Positions 7,825 to 16,364 of a stretch of DNA of 64,000 bases are shown here, one piece after another. The notes beneath the pieces are model-generated. The model did no database searches. It worked only from the letters and a program-made list of their open reading frames with translations, and was not told the DNA's origin. This DNA comes from Pseudomonadota bacterium (GTDB lineage: Bacteria > Pseudomonadota > Alphaproteobacteria > Rhizobiales > MH13). A program made the position numbers and the translations under genes. Position 1 is the first letter of the stretch. The number at the start of each line of letters is the position of its first letter. The stretch spans positions 186,001 through 250,000 of the forward strand of contig JBCCPK010000005.1 in the NCBI GenBank assembly GCA_039024915.1, given 5' to 3'.

Positions 7825-8325
7825 ATGAGTTTCTACCCCCATAGCTTCGAAGCTGAAATCACGACCCATGATGTCGGCTCCGCACGCTATCTCTACACGG
7901 TCATTTGGCTTCCAGAAGAGATGAAAGCCGCCTTGCCCTTCGCTGACCATCCGCGGTTGCGGATCGAAGGGGAAATTGCGGGTGCGCCCTACTCGGGTTC
8001 ATGCACGCCTGTTCGTGGACGACACTATCTGCTCCTGTCCCAGAAATTTTTAGACGCCATCTCCGCGCAGCGCGGAGATTGGGTGGATGTCCGCTTTGCG
8101 ATTGCCGACCAGGATGCAGTGGACGTGCCGGTACCGTTGCTCCACGCCATGCAGGAAGAACCGGAAATTCATGCTTTGTGGGATGCCCTGACCCTAGGCA
8201 AACAGCGCGGCCTCGCTTACATGGTGGCAAGCGCGAAAACCGCGCCCACCATCGCCAAGCGCATCGAGCGCGTTTTTGATATCCTGACGGGCAAGCGTGA
8301 CATGCGCGGAAAGCCGCTTAGCTAG
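7825..8325 (+). CDS. DUF1905 / YdeI (OmpD-associated)-like protein
   Basis: A 166-aa two-part protein. Residues about 5-95 match the DUF1905 beta-barrel pattern (FEAEITTH, YLYTVIWLPEE, RIEGEIAGAPYSGSC). The C-terminal part (residues about 100-166) is the YdeI-like helical tail: LLHAMQEEPEIHALWDALT, then SAKTAPTIAKRIERVFDIL. Such proteins are conserved but lack a firm biochemical function. The gene ends convergently with the DUF2848 gene, their stop codons overlapping by 4 nt. Confidence 0.8.
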   Translation: MSFYPHSFEAEITTHDVGSARYLYTVIWLPEEMKAALPFADHPRLRIEGEIAGAPYSGSCTPVRGRHYLLLSQKFLDAISAQRGDWVDVRFAIADQDAVDVPVPLLHAMQEEPEIHALWDALTLGKQRGLAYMVASAKTAPTIAKRIERVFDILTGKRDMRGKPLS

Positions 8326-8987
8326 GCCACAACCGGCACCGTCACAATACGGTAGTCGGTCGCTATCGATCGTCCGCCTGAATCATCGTGCAAGGCCATG
8401 CCAAAGCCGCTAGCCGGTCGAACCCCACCGATGGCTGGAAGGGTGCCACAAAGCATGGCCTCACCGTCCTCCTGCAGCGGGTTACCCGCTAAGAGCTCTG
8501 TTAGCGGACGCATCGATGCCAAGGTGCCCTTCTGATAGGGTTTTCGCTTTCCGGCCTCTTCAATCCACGAAGATAACTGCAAAATATCAGTTCGTTGCGA
8601 TAGCGAATCGAAGTCCCACAGTGCCTTCGCAACGGGTTTCGCACACACCTGCTTGGAGTGCGCCACCGAAGTTGCCTCCAAACCGCGGTCGGTGTGATCA
8701 GAGGCGACCCCTAACCAGAGTTTTCCTTGCGCGCGCAGCAGGAACGGCTCCGCTTCTCCGGACGTTTCTTCGCCGAGCACCACAAGCTCATCCGTCTGGC
8801 ACAGGAGGCTCGGTGAAACCCTGTAAAACAGCGGCACCGTCGATGGTGGCGGCACGCCGATGGCTGCGAGTTCGTCGATATGGTGCTGAACCGCTTTGGG
8901 GTCGCGACCCGTCCACCCGGCGATCGTCAGCGACGTGATCGTGACAGCAAGTGGGCCATCGTTGGTTTCAAAGCTCAGAGTGGTCAT
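8322..8987 (-). CDS. DUF2848 family protein, last gene of TRAP operon
   Basis: A 221-aa protein of the DUF2848 family, whose fold I recall as resembling fumarylacetoacetate hydrolases. Visible conserved blocks are LTIAGWTGRDPKAVQHHIDEL, VPLFYRVSPSLL and WLGVASDHTDRGLE, then CAKPVAKALWDFD. The function is undefined. It begins 6 nt after the dctM stop on the same strand, so it is almost certainly co-transcribed with the TRAP transporter and DUF1445 gene; a hydrolase or lyase acting on the imported acid is an inference from context. Confidence 0.8.
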   Translation of the reverse strand: MTTLSFETNDGPLAVTITSLTIAGWTGRDPKAVQHHIDELAAIGVPPPSTVPLFYRVSPSLLCQTDELVVLGEETSGEAEPFLLRAQGKLWLGVASDHTDRGLEATSVAHSKQVCAKPVAKALWDFDSLSQRTDILQLSSWIEEAGKRKPYQKGTLASMRPLTELLAGNPLQEDGEAMLCGTLPAIGGVRPASGFGMALHDDSGGRSIATDYRIVTVPVVA

Positions 8988-8993
8988 GATGTT

Positions 8994-10274
8994 TCACAGC
9001 CCCGATGGCAGGAACAGCGCAATTTGCGGAAAAATGATCAAGAGCCCCACCATGAACAGCATCACAAGCGCGTACGGAATCGCGCCCACCATCACATCGG
9101 TGAATGAACCGGATTTGCGAGCGCCCTGGACGACAAACAGATTGAGCCCAACGGGCGGCGTGATCAGAGCCATCTCAACGAGAATGATCATCAGGATCCC
9201 GAACCAGATCTTGTCGTAACCCAGCCCGACAACGATGGGCACAATGATCGGGATCGTCGCGACCATCAGCGACAATGTTTCGATGAAGAAGCCGAGAACG
9301 ATGTACATCAGGATGATCGCGAACAGCGTCATGAGCGGCGACCAGCCCAGGCCCGTCATCAAATCCTGCAGCGCCCGGCCAAGCCCGGCTGATGACAAGG
9401 CGAAATTGAGCACGTAAGCGCCGATGACAACGAGCATGATCATGGCCGTTATCTTCACGGCGCCGCGCAGGCTATCGATCAACATCGACAGGGAAAGACC
9501 ACGATTGAACGCAGCGATGATCAGCGCAATTGCCACGCCGACAGCGGCGGCTTCGGTCGGCGTCGCCCAGCCCTGGTAAATCGAGCCGACGATGGCCGCG
9601 AACAGAAACAGGATAGGTCCGAGATCACGCAGACCGACGATGCGTTCCCGCCACGTCGCCTTGCGCCCCGGACCACCAAGTCTGGGATTGATCGTGCACA
9701 GAATGGCGGTGATGACCATGAACATCGCCGCGAGCATGAGCCCGGGAAGGAGGCCAGCGAGGAAGAGCTGAGGGATCGAGCTTTCGGTGAGGAAACCGTA
9801 GACGATCAGGTTGATCGACGGCGGTATCATGATTCCCAACGTGCCACCGGCTGCAATTGCGCCGGAAAACAGACGCGGATTGTAGTTGAGCTGCTCGGCC
9901 TGCGGCATCGCGACCGTTGCAACCGTGGCGGCGGTTGCGACCGACGATCCAGAGGTCGCAGAAAACAGGGTTGCAGTGCCAATATTGGCGTGGATCAGCC
10001 CACCGGGCATCCAACTCACCCAACGGTCCAACGCGGCGTATGTCCTTTCGGCGACGCCGGAACGGACAAGAATTTCGCCAAGCAGAACAAAGAACGGAAT
10101 CGCGATCAGCGTCGCCGAGTTCGACGACGACCAGACGATCGCGCCGAGCCCGCGCATCAGAGGAAAAGGGGAGAAAAAGGCGTCGATCCCAAAAGCGAGC
10201 AAGAACAGCGTGATGCCGACCGGGATCGAAAGCGCAAGGCAACCGAGCAATCCGAAGCCAATGTAGGCTATCAT
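8994..10274 (-). CDS. dctM: TRAP transporter large permease subunit
   Basis: A 426-aa polytopic membrane protein of the DctM/TRAP-T family with about 12 hydrophobic segments. It starts MIAYIGFGLLGCLAL; internal hallmarks include IPFFVLLGEILVRSG, the GTLGIMIPPSINLIVYG loop and ITPPVGLNLFVVQG. Together with DctQ it forms the sodium-driven permease that receives substrate from DctP. The start at 10274 overlaps the dctQ stop by 4 nt and matches the family N-terminus; the frame upstream is open but lies inside dctQ and is not part of the protein. Confidence 0.93.
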   Translation of the reverse strand: MIAYIGFGLLGCLALSIPVGITLFLLAFGIDAFFSPFPLMRGLGAIVWSSSNSATLIAIPFFVLLGEILVRSGVAERTYAALDRWVSWMPGGLIHANIGTATLFSATSGSSVATAATVATVAMPQAEQLNYNPRLFSGAIAAGGTLGIMIPPSINLIVYGFLTESSIPQLFLAGLLPGLMLAAMFMVITAILCTINPRLGGPGRKATWRERIVGLRDLGPILFLFAAIVGSIYQGWATPTEAAAVGVAIALIIAAFNRGLSLSMLIDSLRGAVKITAMIMLVVIGAYVLNFALSSAGLGRALQDLMTGLGWSPLMTLFAIILMYIVLGFFIETLSLMVATIPIIVPIVVGLGYDKIWFGILMIILVEMALITPPVGLNLFVVQGARKSGSFTDVMVGAIPYALVMLFMVGLLIIFPQIALFLPSGL

Positions 10275-10816
10275 ACCTCGGTCCCCGCGCCGCCGACCGC
10301 CTCGGCCTTCTCGATCTGCTTCCTGGCGGCATACCAGGCGATCGCCAGTGCGAAGATGGACGCGGTAAGCGCAAACCAGGCCCAGCCGGACCACCAGAGA
10401 ATTTGTGGGATCCACAAAGGGGTCTCCAGCGGCGTGTTGGCCGCCGAATCGAGCCGCCATGATCGCGCGAAGACGGGCCACGCCTTGATGCCAATAAAGA
10501 TTGCGGTTGCAGCCAGCGCCCACAGGGCGAGGACATCCATCGCAACCTGTCCCATGGGTCGGAGCTTTGCGCGCACAAGGTCGATACGCACATGGGCAAG
10601 CCGGGACAGGGCATAGGCCATCGCCCAACTGGTTGTGATCGCCATGACGTAACCGGCATACTCCTCGGTGCCGCCCAGACCGGTACCAAAGCGGCGACCG
10701 ACAATATCTGTCAGGATATAGCCGACGGTCAGCAGAAGGATGAGCCCTGCCGCGATGGCAATGCCGTCATTGATCCGCCGAAGGGCCCCGACGGCCCGAT
10801 CGATCAGCTGATCCAT
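10271..10816 (-). CDS. dctQ: TRAP transporter small permease subunit
   Basis: A 181-aa inner-membrane protein with four predicted helices, at about residues 17-37, 52-70, 92-112 and 137-163. The DctQ-typical segment TDIVGRRFGTGLGGTEEYAGY is followed by HVRIDLVR. It pairs with DctM (4-nt overlap downstream) and DctP (81 nt upstream). The substrate cannot be read from this subunit. Confidence 0.9.
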   Translation of the reverse strand: MDQLIDRAVGALRRINDGIAIAAGLILLLTVGYILTDIVGRRFGTGLGGTEEYAGYVMAITTSWAMAYALSRLAHVRIDLVRAKLRPMGQVAMDVLALWALAATAIFIGIKAWPVFARSWRLDSAANTPLETPLWIPQILWWSGWAWFALTASIFALAIAWYAARKQIEKAEAVGGAGTEV

Positions 10817-10897
10817 CGTGGTTCATCCGCGGCAGAGGGTACGCGAAGACCGGTCAGCGTTTCGATTGAGCCGTCGAGGGAAGTCATGTCCGCCGGT

Positions 10898-11947
10898 CTA
10901 ATTCAGCGGGATTTCGACACCGGTCGTCGCGCCGACCGAAGCATTCCACCGCTCGGCCCAGTCGCCGCCCGCCCGCTCCGCCCAGTCGGGCAGTACCTGG
11001 GAGATGAGAATCTCGCGCGCCTGCTCAAAGTCCGCGTCCGACACATCGACCAGGGTCATGTCGCGGGCGTCGCCAAGCGTGCATTCCGATGTCCCCGTCA
11101 GGCAGGCGATGTCCATGGCGAGGCCATCCTGCGCCACGGCCCATGCAGGGTCCTCAAACTCGGTCTTGATGCTTGCCAGAAGCGCTTCCTGCTGGTCAGC
11201 GGGCAGGCTGTTCCAGGTGTCCATGTTCATCGCGGTGACCACCGGATCCCACCCTCCAAGCGGGATTGCCATCAGATGGGTGGAGACCTCCCACCAGCCG
11301 GCATTGTAGCCCGAACCGGCACCCGTCACGGCGCAATCGACAACACCGCGTTGCAGCGCGCCGGGAACCTCACCAAAACTTACGGTCACGCCTTCGGCAC
11401 CAAGCGCTTCGAGAAACAATGCGGTCATACGGCCGGACGCGCGAACCTTTTTGCCTTCCAGATCGGCAAGGCTCGCGACCTCGGCGTTGCAGAACACGAC
11501 CTGCGGCGGGTAGGGCGCAATCGCGAGAACCTTCGAATTGAAGGTTTCGGCGTAGATATCCTCGACCATCGGACGGGCCGCATCGACGGCAGCGCGAGCG
11601 GTGGCGGCGTCCGTGGCGATCAACGGCACATCGAGCCCCTCAAGCGCCGGAGAGTCGGCGACCGCGTAATCGCCAACCGTCATCGCGACGTCGTAGACGC
11701 CTTCGCCCAGAAGCCGGAATACGTCGCCTACGCCGAGACCCATCTGGTCATGGGTGGTCAGTGCCGATGACAGGCTTCCATCACCAACGGTACCAAGGGT
11801 CTCAGTCCAGAAAGGTCCCTCAAACTGTTTGTGGAGCGGCAGCCCGCTCCAAGAACCGACGACGGCCAGTTCTTCGGCCGCAACCGGCGCGACGGCGAGG
11901 CTGCCCAGCAAGGCGGTTGAAAGGGAAAGAACGGTCAGGCGTTTCAT
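10898..11947 (-). CDS. dctP: TRAP transporter solute-binding protein
   Basis: A 349-aa periplasmic receptor. The first 24 residues are a signal peptide (MKRLTVLSLSTALLG...VAAEE). The body follows the DctP fold, including LEGKKVRASGRMTALFLEAL, a region that in this family carries a carboxylate-binding Arg, and a downstream G-rich GAGSGYNAGWWE. ATG 11947 is preferred because AGGAG lies about 9 nt upstream; the frame extends to 11983 without family similarity. Neighbouring DUF1445 and DUF2848 genes suggest an organic or cyclic amino acid as ligand; this is unproven. Confidence 0.9.
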   Translation of the reverse strand: MKRLTVLSLSTALLGSLAVAPVAAEELAVVGSWSGLPLHKQFEGPFWTETLGTVGDGSLSSALTTHDQMGLGVGDVFRLLGEGVYDVAMTVGDYAVADSPALEGLDVPLIATDAATARAAVDAARPMVEDIYAETFNSKVLAIAPYPPQVVFCNAEVASLADLEGKKVRASGRMTALFLEALGAEGVTVSFGEVPGALQRGVVDCAVTGAGSGYNAGWWEVSTHLMAIPLGGWDPVVTAMNMDTWNSLPADQQEALLASIKTEFEDPAWAVAQDGLAMDIACLTGTSECTLGDARDMTLVDVSDADFEQAREILISQVLPDWAERAGGDWAERWNASVGATTGVEIPLN

Positions 11948-11982
11948 GAGACTTACTCCTGTCATGATCGATTTGTTCGGCA

Positions 11983-12891
11983 TTAAAGCGGATGGAATTC
12001 GTCAAGGTCCGTGATCAGCATCGAACCCGGTGCATGGGTGATGCAAAGCGAGGGTCGGGCTGCGCGCAACGCCACTTGCGGGGTCACGCCACACGCCCAG
12101 AAGACCGGCACCTCGCCCGTATGGACTTCAACCGGATCGCCCCAGTCGGGCTGCATCAGATCGGCGATACCAATCTCGCCGGGGGCACCGATGTGTACCG
12201 GTGCACCGTGAGCCTGAGGGTATCGTGCGCTGATGCTGATCGCGCGCTGGACATCGGCTTCGGCAATCGGGCGCATGGAGACCACCATCGGCCCCGAGAA
12301 TGCTCCGGATGGCTTGGTCGCGCGGTCGGAAATGAACATCGGCACCGTCTTGTCTTGAGCGATGTGGCGCATGGCGATGCCCGCCTCCGTAAGTGCGCGC
12401 TCAAAGGTGAACGAGCAGCCCAGCGCAAAGGTCACGATGTCGTCGCGCCAAAGCCGCGTTAGGTCCAAAACACTCTCCACAAGACGGCCTTCGCGGTAAA
12501 CGTTGTAGCGCGGCACGTCCGTGCGCAGGTCGATGTCGGGACCAAGTGCTGGGATATGCGGGTCGCCCGGCTCCGATCTGCCCACCAATGGGCAAGCCTG
12601 GGAATTGCGCGCACAAAAGTCGCTGAAGTCGCCAGAATAGGCCTCGGGCAGCATCACCAGATTGCATTGGAGATGACCTGACGCCAGGCCCGCCGTGTGG
12701 CGCTGATAGTCCCCGGAACGAATGCTGGAACGGACCTGGTCCACGGGCTGATCCGCAAGGACGGCGTGGCTGAAACGCCCTTCTGGTTTTACTGGAAGAC
12801 CGCTGGACAAGAGCCGCACTTGTGACACGTGTGATGTTCCCCCAATCTCGATATTGGCGTCAGTGTGTGAACGAAACACCGATAAGGTCAA
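11983..12891 (-). CDS. DUF1445 / YcsI-type putative hydro-lyase (D-glutamate-cyclase-like)
   Basis: A 302-aa protein strongly matching the DUF1445 family: GLASGHLQCNLVMLP, YSGDFSDFCARN, VPRYNVYREG, ALGCSFTFERAL, HGAPVHIG and the near-invariant VFWACGVTPQ, then ITHAPGSMLITDL at the C-terminus. Homologues are annotated as hydro-lyases, and the mammalian relative is reported to convert 5-oxo-D-proline to D-glutamate. Residues 1-30 precede the conserved region, so the true start may be internal. It lies between the LysR gene and dctP in the same direction (36-37 nt gaps). Confidence 0.85.
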   Translation of the reverse strand: MTLSVFRSHTDANIEIGGTSHVSQVRLLSSGLPVKPEGRFSHAVLADQPVDQVRSSIRSGDYQRHTAGLASGHLQCNLVMLPEAYSGDFSDFCARNSQACPLVGRSEPGDPHIPALGPDIDLRTDVPRYNVYREGRLVESVLDLTRLWRDDIVTFALGCSFTFERALTEAGIAMRHIAQDKTVPMFISDRATKPSGAFSGPMVVSMRPIAEADVQRAISISARYPQAHGAPVHIGAPGEIGIADLMQPDWGDPVEVHTGEVPVFWACGVTPQVALRAARPSLCITHAPGSMLITDLDEFHPL

Positions 12892-12928
12892 ATCGCTTTT
12901 TCTTGTAGTAAGCGATCAGTTTTTTCGA

Positions 12929-13810
12929 TCATTGGTCGTCTTCTTCTGCGATGATCGCTGCCATCTTCGCCGCTTCCCGCACAACCGGGTTTTCCGGCTC
13001 GCCGACATAGGATGCGGTGAAACGCAGCGGGCTGATCATCCAGCCGGGGTCGAACGTGGCCAGATGGCCCGCAACGACACGCGAAGCGCCAAGCCGCGTC
13101 GGAAGAACACCAACCCCAAGGCCGGCGGCGACCATCTCGAAGCACGCCGACAAGGAACTCGACGGGAACAGCCGCACCGATGGCCCGTGCCGCTCCGTCA
13201 AGGCAGATTTAAGCTCGCGAAAGGGCCGCGTATTGCGGGCGTAGGTGATGACCGGGACGGTCGCGAGATCAGGAGGCCCGTCTTCCAAAAGCACAGGGGC
13301 CACGAACCAGCCCAGTTCAAAGGTAGGCAGATCGATGTTTTCCGTCGAGTATTCGGAGACGGGACCCATCAGAAACGCCAGGTCGATGGTGCGATCGAGA
13401 AGCTGATCGCGCAGATTGACCGAGATATCGACCGAAACCTCGATGGTCAGCGCCTCATAGCGCGCCTGTACCGCAGAGATCAGCGCCGGGAGCCACGCCT
13501 GGGCGATGGTCTCCGCCGCACCAATCCGAACAAGGCCGGTGAGTTGATCATCCGGGGTGACCGCCGCGGTAATACGACCCGCGAGATCAATCATTTGTTG
13601 CGCAAGCGGAACAAGGTCGGCGCCGGCTTTGGTCAGGACCAAGCCCTGCCCGCGACGCTCGAACAAGGCCGTCCCCAACGATGCTTCAAGGCTCGCAAGC
13701 CGCGCAGACAGCGCGGGCTGGGTGACATGGAGCGATGTAGCGGCCGCTCGCACCGAGCCTTGGCGGACGATTTGCAGAAAGGTGCGCAACTGATCGAGGG
13801 TCATCGGCAT
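12929..13810 (-). CDS. LysR-family transcriptional regulator
   Basis: A 293-aa LTTR. The N-terminal winged HTH (residues about 3-62) reads LDQLRTFLQIVRQGSV...LHVTQPALSARLASLEASLG, followed by a C-terminal effector-binding domain. There are two near-adjacent starts (13810, or 13804 for MTLDQ) and no obvious Shine-Dalgarno. Unusually for a LysR it points the same way as its probable targets, being 37 nt upstream of the DUF1445 gene, so it may be the first or second gene of the catabolic operon it controls. Confidence 0.9.
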   Translation of the reverse strand: MPMTLDQLRTFLQIVRQGSVRAAATSLHVTQPALSARLASLEASLGTALFERRGQGLVLTKAGADLVPLAQQMIDLAGRITAAVTPDDQLTGLVRIGAAETIAQAWLPALISAVQARYEALTIEVSVDISVNLRDQLLDRTIDLAFLMGPVSEYSTENIDLPTFELGWFVAPVLLEDGPPDLATVPVITYARNTRPFRELKSALTERHGPSVRLFPSSSLSACFEMVAAGLGVGVLPTRLGASRVVAGHLATFDPGWMISPLRFTASYVGEPENPVVREAAKMAAIIAEEDDQ

Positions 13811-13973
13811 CAGTGTTGCGCGACCGTTCGGCCCGGTAAACCGTTAAGCTGACCGCGGCGAACACCACTTTCGGACAAGCGTAACCGCGATGCCTGCGAA
13901 ATGCGTGCTGCCAGAGGTGATATCTTATGAAGCGTGTTATTCTAGGAATGGATTTCGCGGAACGAATGTTGAA

Positions 13974-14861
13974 TTACCGACCTGGAATCATTGGCTTAGC
14001 CGACGTCAATGTCTCGATAGCGTAGACCGATGTGCATGCCGTGATGAATAATGTGCGTCCCTGTGAGCCACCAAAACAGAAGTTGGTGGATTTTTCGGGC
14101 GTCGCGATTCGACCCAGGAGCGCTCCTTCGGCAGACAGGACGTGGACACCACCGGGTCCATTGCAGAAGATACGGTCTTCAAGGTCGGTCTTCATGCCGT
14201 CTGGCACGCCTTCGCCCTCACCGCCGATCGTCGCCCAGACCGCGCCGCCGGTAAGACTGCCATCGGCAGCGACGTCGAAAACCCGGATCGTCGGACCCCA
14301 ACTGTCGTTGACGAACAGGCGGGTTTCATCGCCCGACAGGCACAGACCGTTCGGCTGCTGGAAATCATCGCAAACCAACGCCAACGTACCGTCCGGATCG
14401 AGCCGGAAAACGCCTTGAAACGGCAGTTCCTGGTCGCGCAGGAGACCCAAATCCTCGCGAATGCGGCCAAAGCTGGGGTCGGTGAACCATATCCTTCCCT
14501 GACTGTCGCAGATGACATCATTGGGTGAATTGAGTTCCTTGCCCTCATAGTCCGCTGCAAGCACGGTCACCCGTTTGCCGCCATGATCGTGGATCACGAG
14601 GTGCGACGACGCATGTTCGCAGCTGATGATGCGGCCCTCTCGGTCAAAGCAGTTGCCATTAGCCTGATTGGATGGATGACGGAACGTCCTTAGGCCTTGT
14701 TTTTCCGACCATTTATACTGGATACTCTCGGCGATATCGGAGAAGACAAGCCAGTGCTCTTCGGGGTGCCAAATCGGACCTTCGGTAAAGGTGAAGCCCG
14801 TTTGGAGCTGTTTGAGTTCGGCTCCAGCTGCCAGGACGCCATCGATGGGATCTTGCTTCAT
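13974..14861 (-). CDS. SMP-30/gluconolactonase family lactonase
   Basis: A 295-aa six-bladed beta-propeller of the SMP-30/LRE family, expected to hydrolyse sugar-acid lactones with a divalent metal. Visible family motifs are FTFTEGPIWHPEEHWLVFSD with the metal-binding Glu, LNSPNDVICDSQGRIWFTDP, PNGLCLSGDE and VPDGMKTDLE. ATG 14861 (MKQDPIDG) is preferred to an upstream frame start at 14885. It precedes the LysR gene on the same strand by 163 bp and could supply an acid to the pathway served by the TRAP system, but the link is only positional. Confidence 0.88.
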   Translation of the reverse strand: MKQDPIDGVLAAGAELKQLQTGFTFTEGPIWHPEEHWLVFSDIAESIQYKWSEKQGLRTFRHPSNQANGNCFDREGRIISCEHASSHLVIHDHGGKRVTVLAADYEGKELNSPNDVICDSQGRIWFTDPSFGRIREDLGLLRDQELPFQGVFRLDPDGTLALVCDDFQQPNGLCLSGDETRLFVNDSWGPTIRVFDVAADGSLTGGAVWATIGGEGEGVPDGMKTDLEDRIFCNGPGGVHVLSAEGALLGRIATPEKSTNFCFGGSQGRTLFITACTSVYAIETLTSAKPMIPGR

Positions 14862-15290
14862 GATGTTTATTCCGGTTTGCCTCAACTCTTAGGGCGAAGA
14901 CGGTCAACCCCGATCTCGCCGCACCATCGATGACATTGGATTTTTTATCAGCTTATGGACTGCGGGGCACGCGGTGGCGTGCCGAAGCCAGATGGCAAAC
15001 AACAGGTTGGTGATCTCGCGCCCTATATGGGCCTTTGCACACTTGTTTCGCACGCATAACAAATTGGGTACTTTCTTTTTTGTATCGGCTTCAGAACTGT
15101 GCTTGGCGCACGGTGCGGCGCCTAGCTCGGCGCAAGGTGCCACGTCTACGAATTGCATGACGATCCATCCGTAAGAAATCGGAAGTTCAGCACAGATGCG
15201 GTCCGAACAAGGCCCAGCCCATGGTCCACTTCATACGGCAAGTGGCACCATCGGCTTAGTAGCCGTGCGGTCCGTAAAGTCTTCGGAAAA
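14862..15290. other. Intergenic region between the lactonase gene and tRNA-Gly
   Basis: A 429-bp non-coding stretch. No credible ORF was found. It holds the upstream region of the minus-strand lactonase gene and the downstream flank of the tRNA. The part around 15030-15090 is AT-rich (CATAACAAATTGGG, then a T-rich run TTTCTTTTTTGT). No clear operator or RNA structure could be supported. Confidence 0.5.
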
Positions 15291-15365
15291 TGGAGCGGGC
15301 GATGGGATTTGAACCCACGACCCCAACCTTGGCAAGGTTGTGCTCTACCCCTGAGCTACACCCGC
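15291..15365 (-). tRNA. tRNA-Gly (GCC)
   Basis: The complement folds as a canonical 72-nt tRNA plus encoded CCA. The acceptor GCGGGTG pairs with CGCCCGC, the D arm is GCTC/GAGC, the anticodon stem CAACC/GGTTG has loop TTGCCAA (anticodon GCC), and the T arm GTGGG/CCCAT has loop TTCAAAT. The discriminator is T, followed by CCA at 15293-15291. It is a single gene with no sign of an integrated element at its 3' end. Confidence 0.97.
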
Positions 15366-15605
15366 TCATCGAACGGCAAGGGGTATGGCCCTGTGGCCAA
15401 GCTGCCATTCGCGAGCCGCGTATATGCCAAAAGTCTCCCTGCATTGCAATGGCTAGAGAAGCGGTTTCGATCGGCCCATACCGACTTCGCATAACCAGTG
15501 AGATAAGTGGCGGGCAGCGCCCGAAGTCGCTTTGGCGCAGCAACGTCAAACTCGATAAATAGCGATCTATTAAAGTCTGGCTTCACACAGCCTGCAGCGT
15601 ACCCC

Positions 15606-15662
15606 GTGCCTCTTGCCGCCAGCCTCTTACCGCCAGCCTCTTACCGCCAGCCTCTTGCCGCA
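15606..15662 (+). repeat. 14-bp direct repeat, about 4 copies
   Basis: The unit CCGCCAGCCTCTTA is repeated head to tail with the terminal A or G varying (ends CTTG, CTTA, CTTA, CTTG). It lies upstream of the YbaK-type gene and outside any supported ORF. It is a variable-number repeat candidate. Confidence 0.8.
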
Positions 15663-15745
15663 CGCGTTGCCGTGTGCTCTGCCCCTCCACCAAACAGGAC
15701 CGCGCATGGTCACTCCATTGAAGTTTTTACGATCGCCTGATCTGC

Positions 15746-16267
15746 ATGACCGACCATCACACACGCGAAACCCTCCTCGAACGGCTGGACAGCTGGGGTT
15801 TTGAAACAAAAACCACCGAGCACGAACCGTTGTTCACCGTCGAACAATCGCAGGCGGTACACCGCGACATTGAGGGCGCCCACACCAAGAACCTGTTTCT
15901 GAAGGACAAGAAGGGAGCCCTGATCCTGGTTACCGCCGCCCACCAGACCAGTGTTGATCTCAAAAGCCTGCACAAAAAGCTTGGTTGCGGCCGACTGTCG
16001 TTCGGCAATGCCGACTTGATGCAGGAAAAACTGGGCGTGACGCCCGGCTCTGTCACCGCCTTTGCGGTCATCAACGACACCGAAGGCGCGGTCCGCTTCG
16101 TGCTGGATGCTAACCTGCAAGAGGCCGCAATCATCAATGCTCATCCTCTGGTCAACACCGCGACAACCTCCATCGGGCGCGATGACCTGCTTGCCTTCGT
16201 TGAACGGACTGGTCATCGGGTTGAGGTGATCAACCTCGAAGCTCTACGCGCCGACGAATTGATGTAA
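15746..16267 (+). CDS. YbaK/ProX-type aminoacyl-tRNA deacylase
   Basis: A 173-aa stand-alone YbaK domain protein of the ProX/PrdX subgroup, which hydrolyses mischarged Ala-tRNA(Pro) in trans. The family pattern is visible in TTEHEPLFTVEQSQAV, AHTKNLFLKDKKGALILV, SLHKKLGCGRLSFGNAD and GVTPGSVTAFAVIND. The length is typical. The exact substrate cannot be fixed from sequence, as related proteins edit Cys- or Ala-tRNA(Pro). It is upstream of a thioredoxin-like gene on the same strand with about 100 bp between. Confidence 0.88.
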   Translation: MTDHHTRETLLERLDSWGFETKTTEHEPLFTVEQSQAVHRDIEGAHTKNLFLKDKKGALILVTAAHQTSVDLKSLHKKLGCGRLSFGNADLMQEKLGVTPGSVTAFAVINDTEGAVRFVLDANLQEAAIINAHPLVNTATTSIGRDDLLAFVERTGHRVEVINLEALRADELM

Positions 16268-16364
16268 AAGCCCCTTCACCGGCCCGCTTGTAAGACGCTA
16301 ACGGACAACCCAATTTGAGGGCTCGCGACGCTAGACGAGCCAAACTTGATAGCCTGATGAGGAC

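Noticed and set aside
8994-10628. A 544-aa minus-strand reading frame instead of the 426-aa DctM
   Set aside because: The N-terminal 118 codons lie in another frame of dctQ and have no TRAP-like sequence; the DctM family start at 10274 fits.
15280-15366. Integration site at the tRNA-Gly
   Set aside because: No integrase, no partial tRNA duplicate and no atypical DNA flank the tRNA gene.
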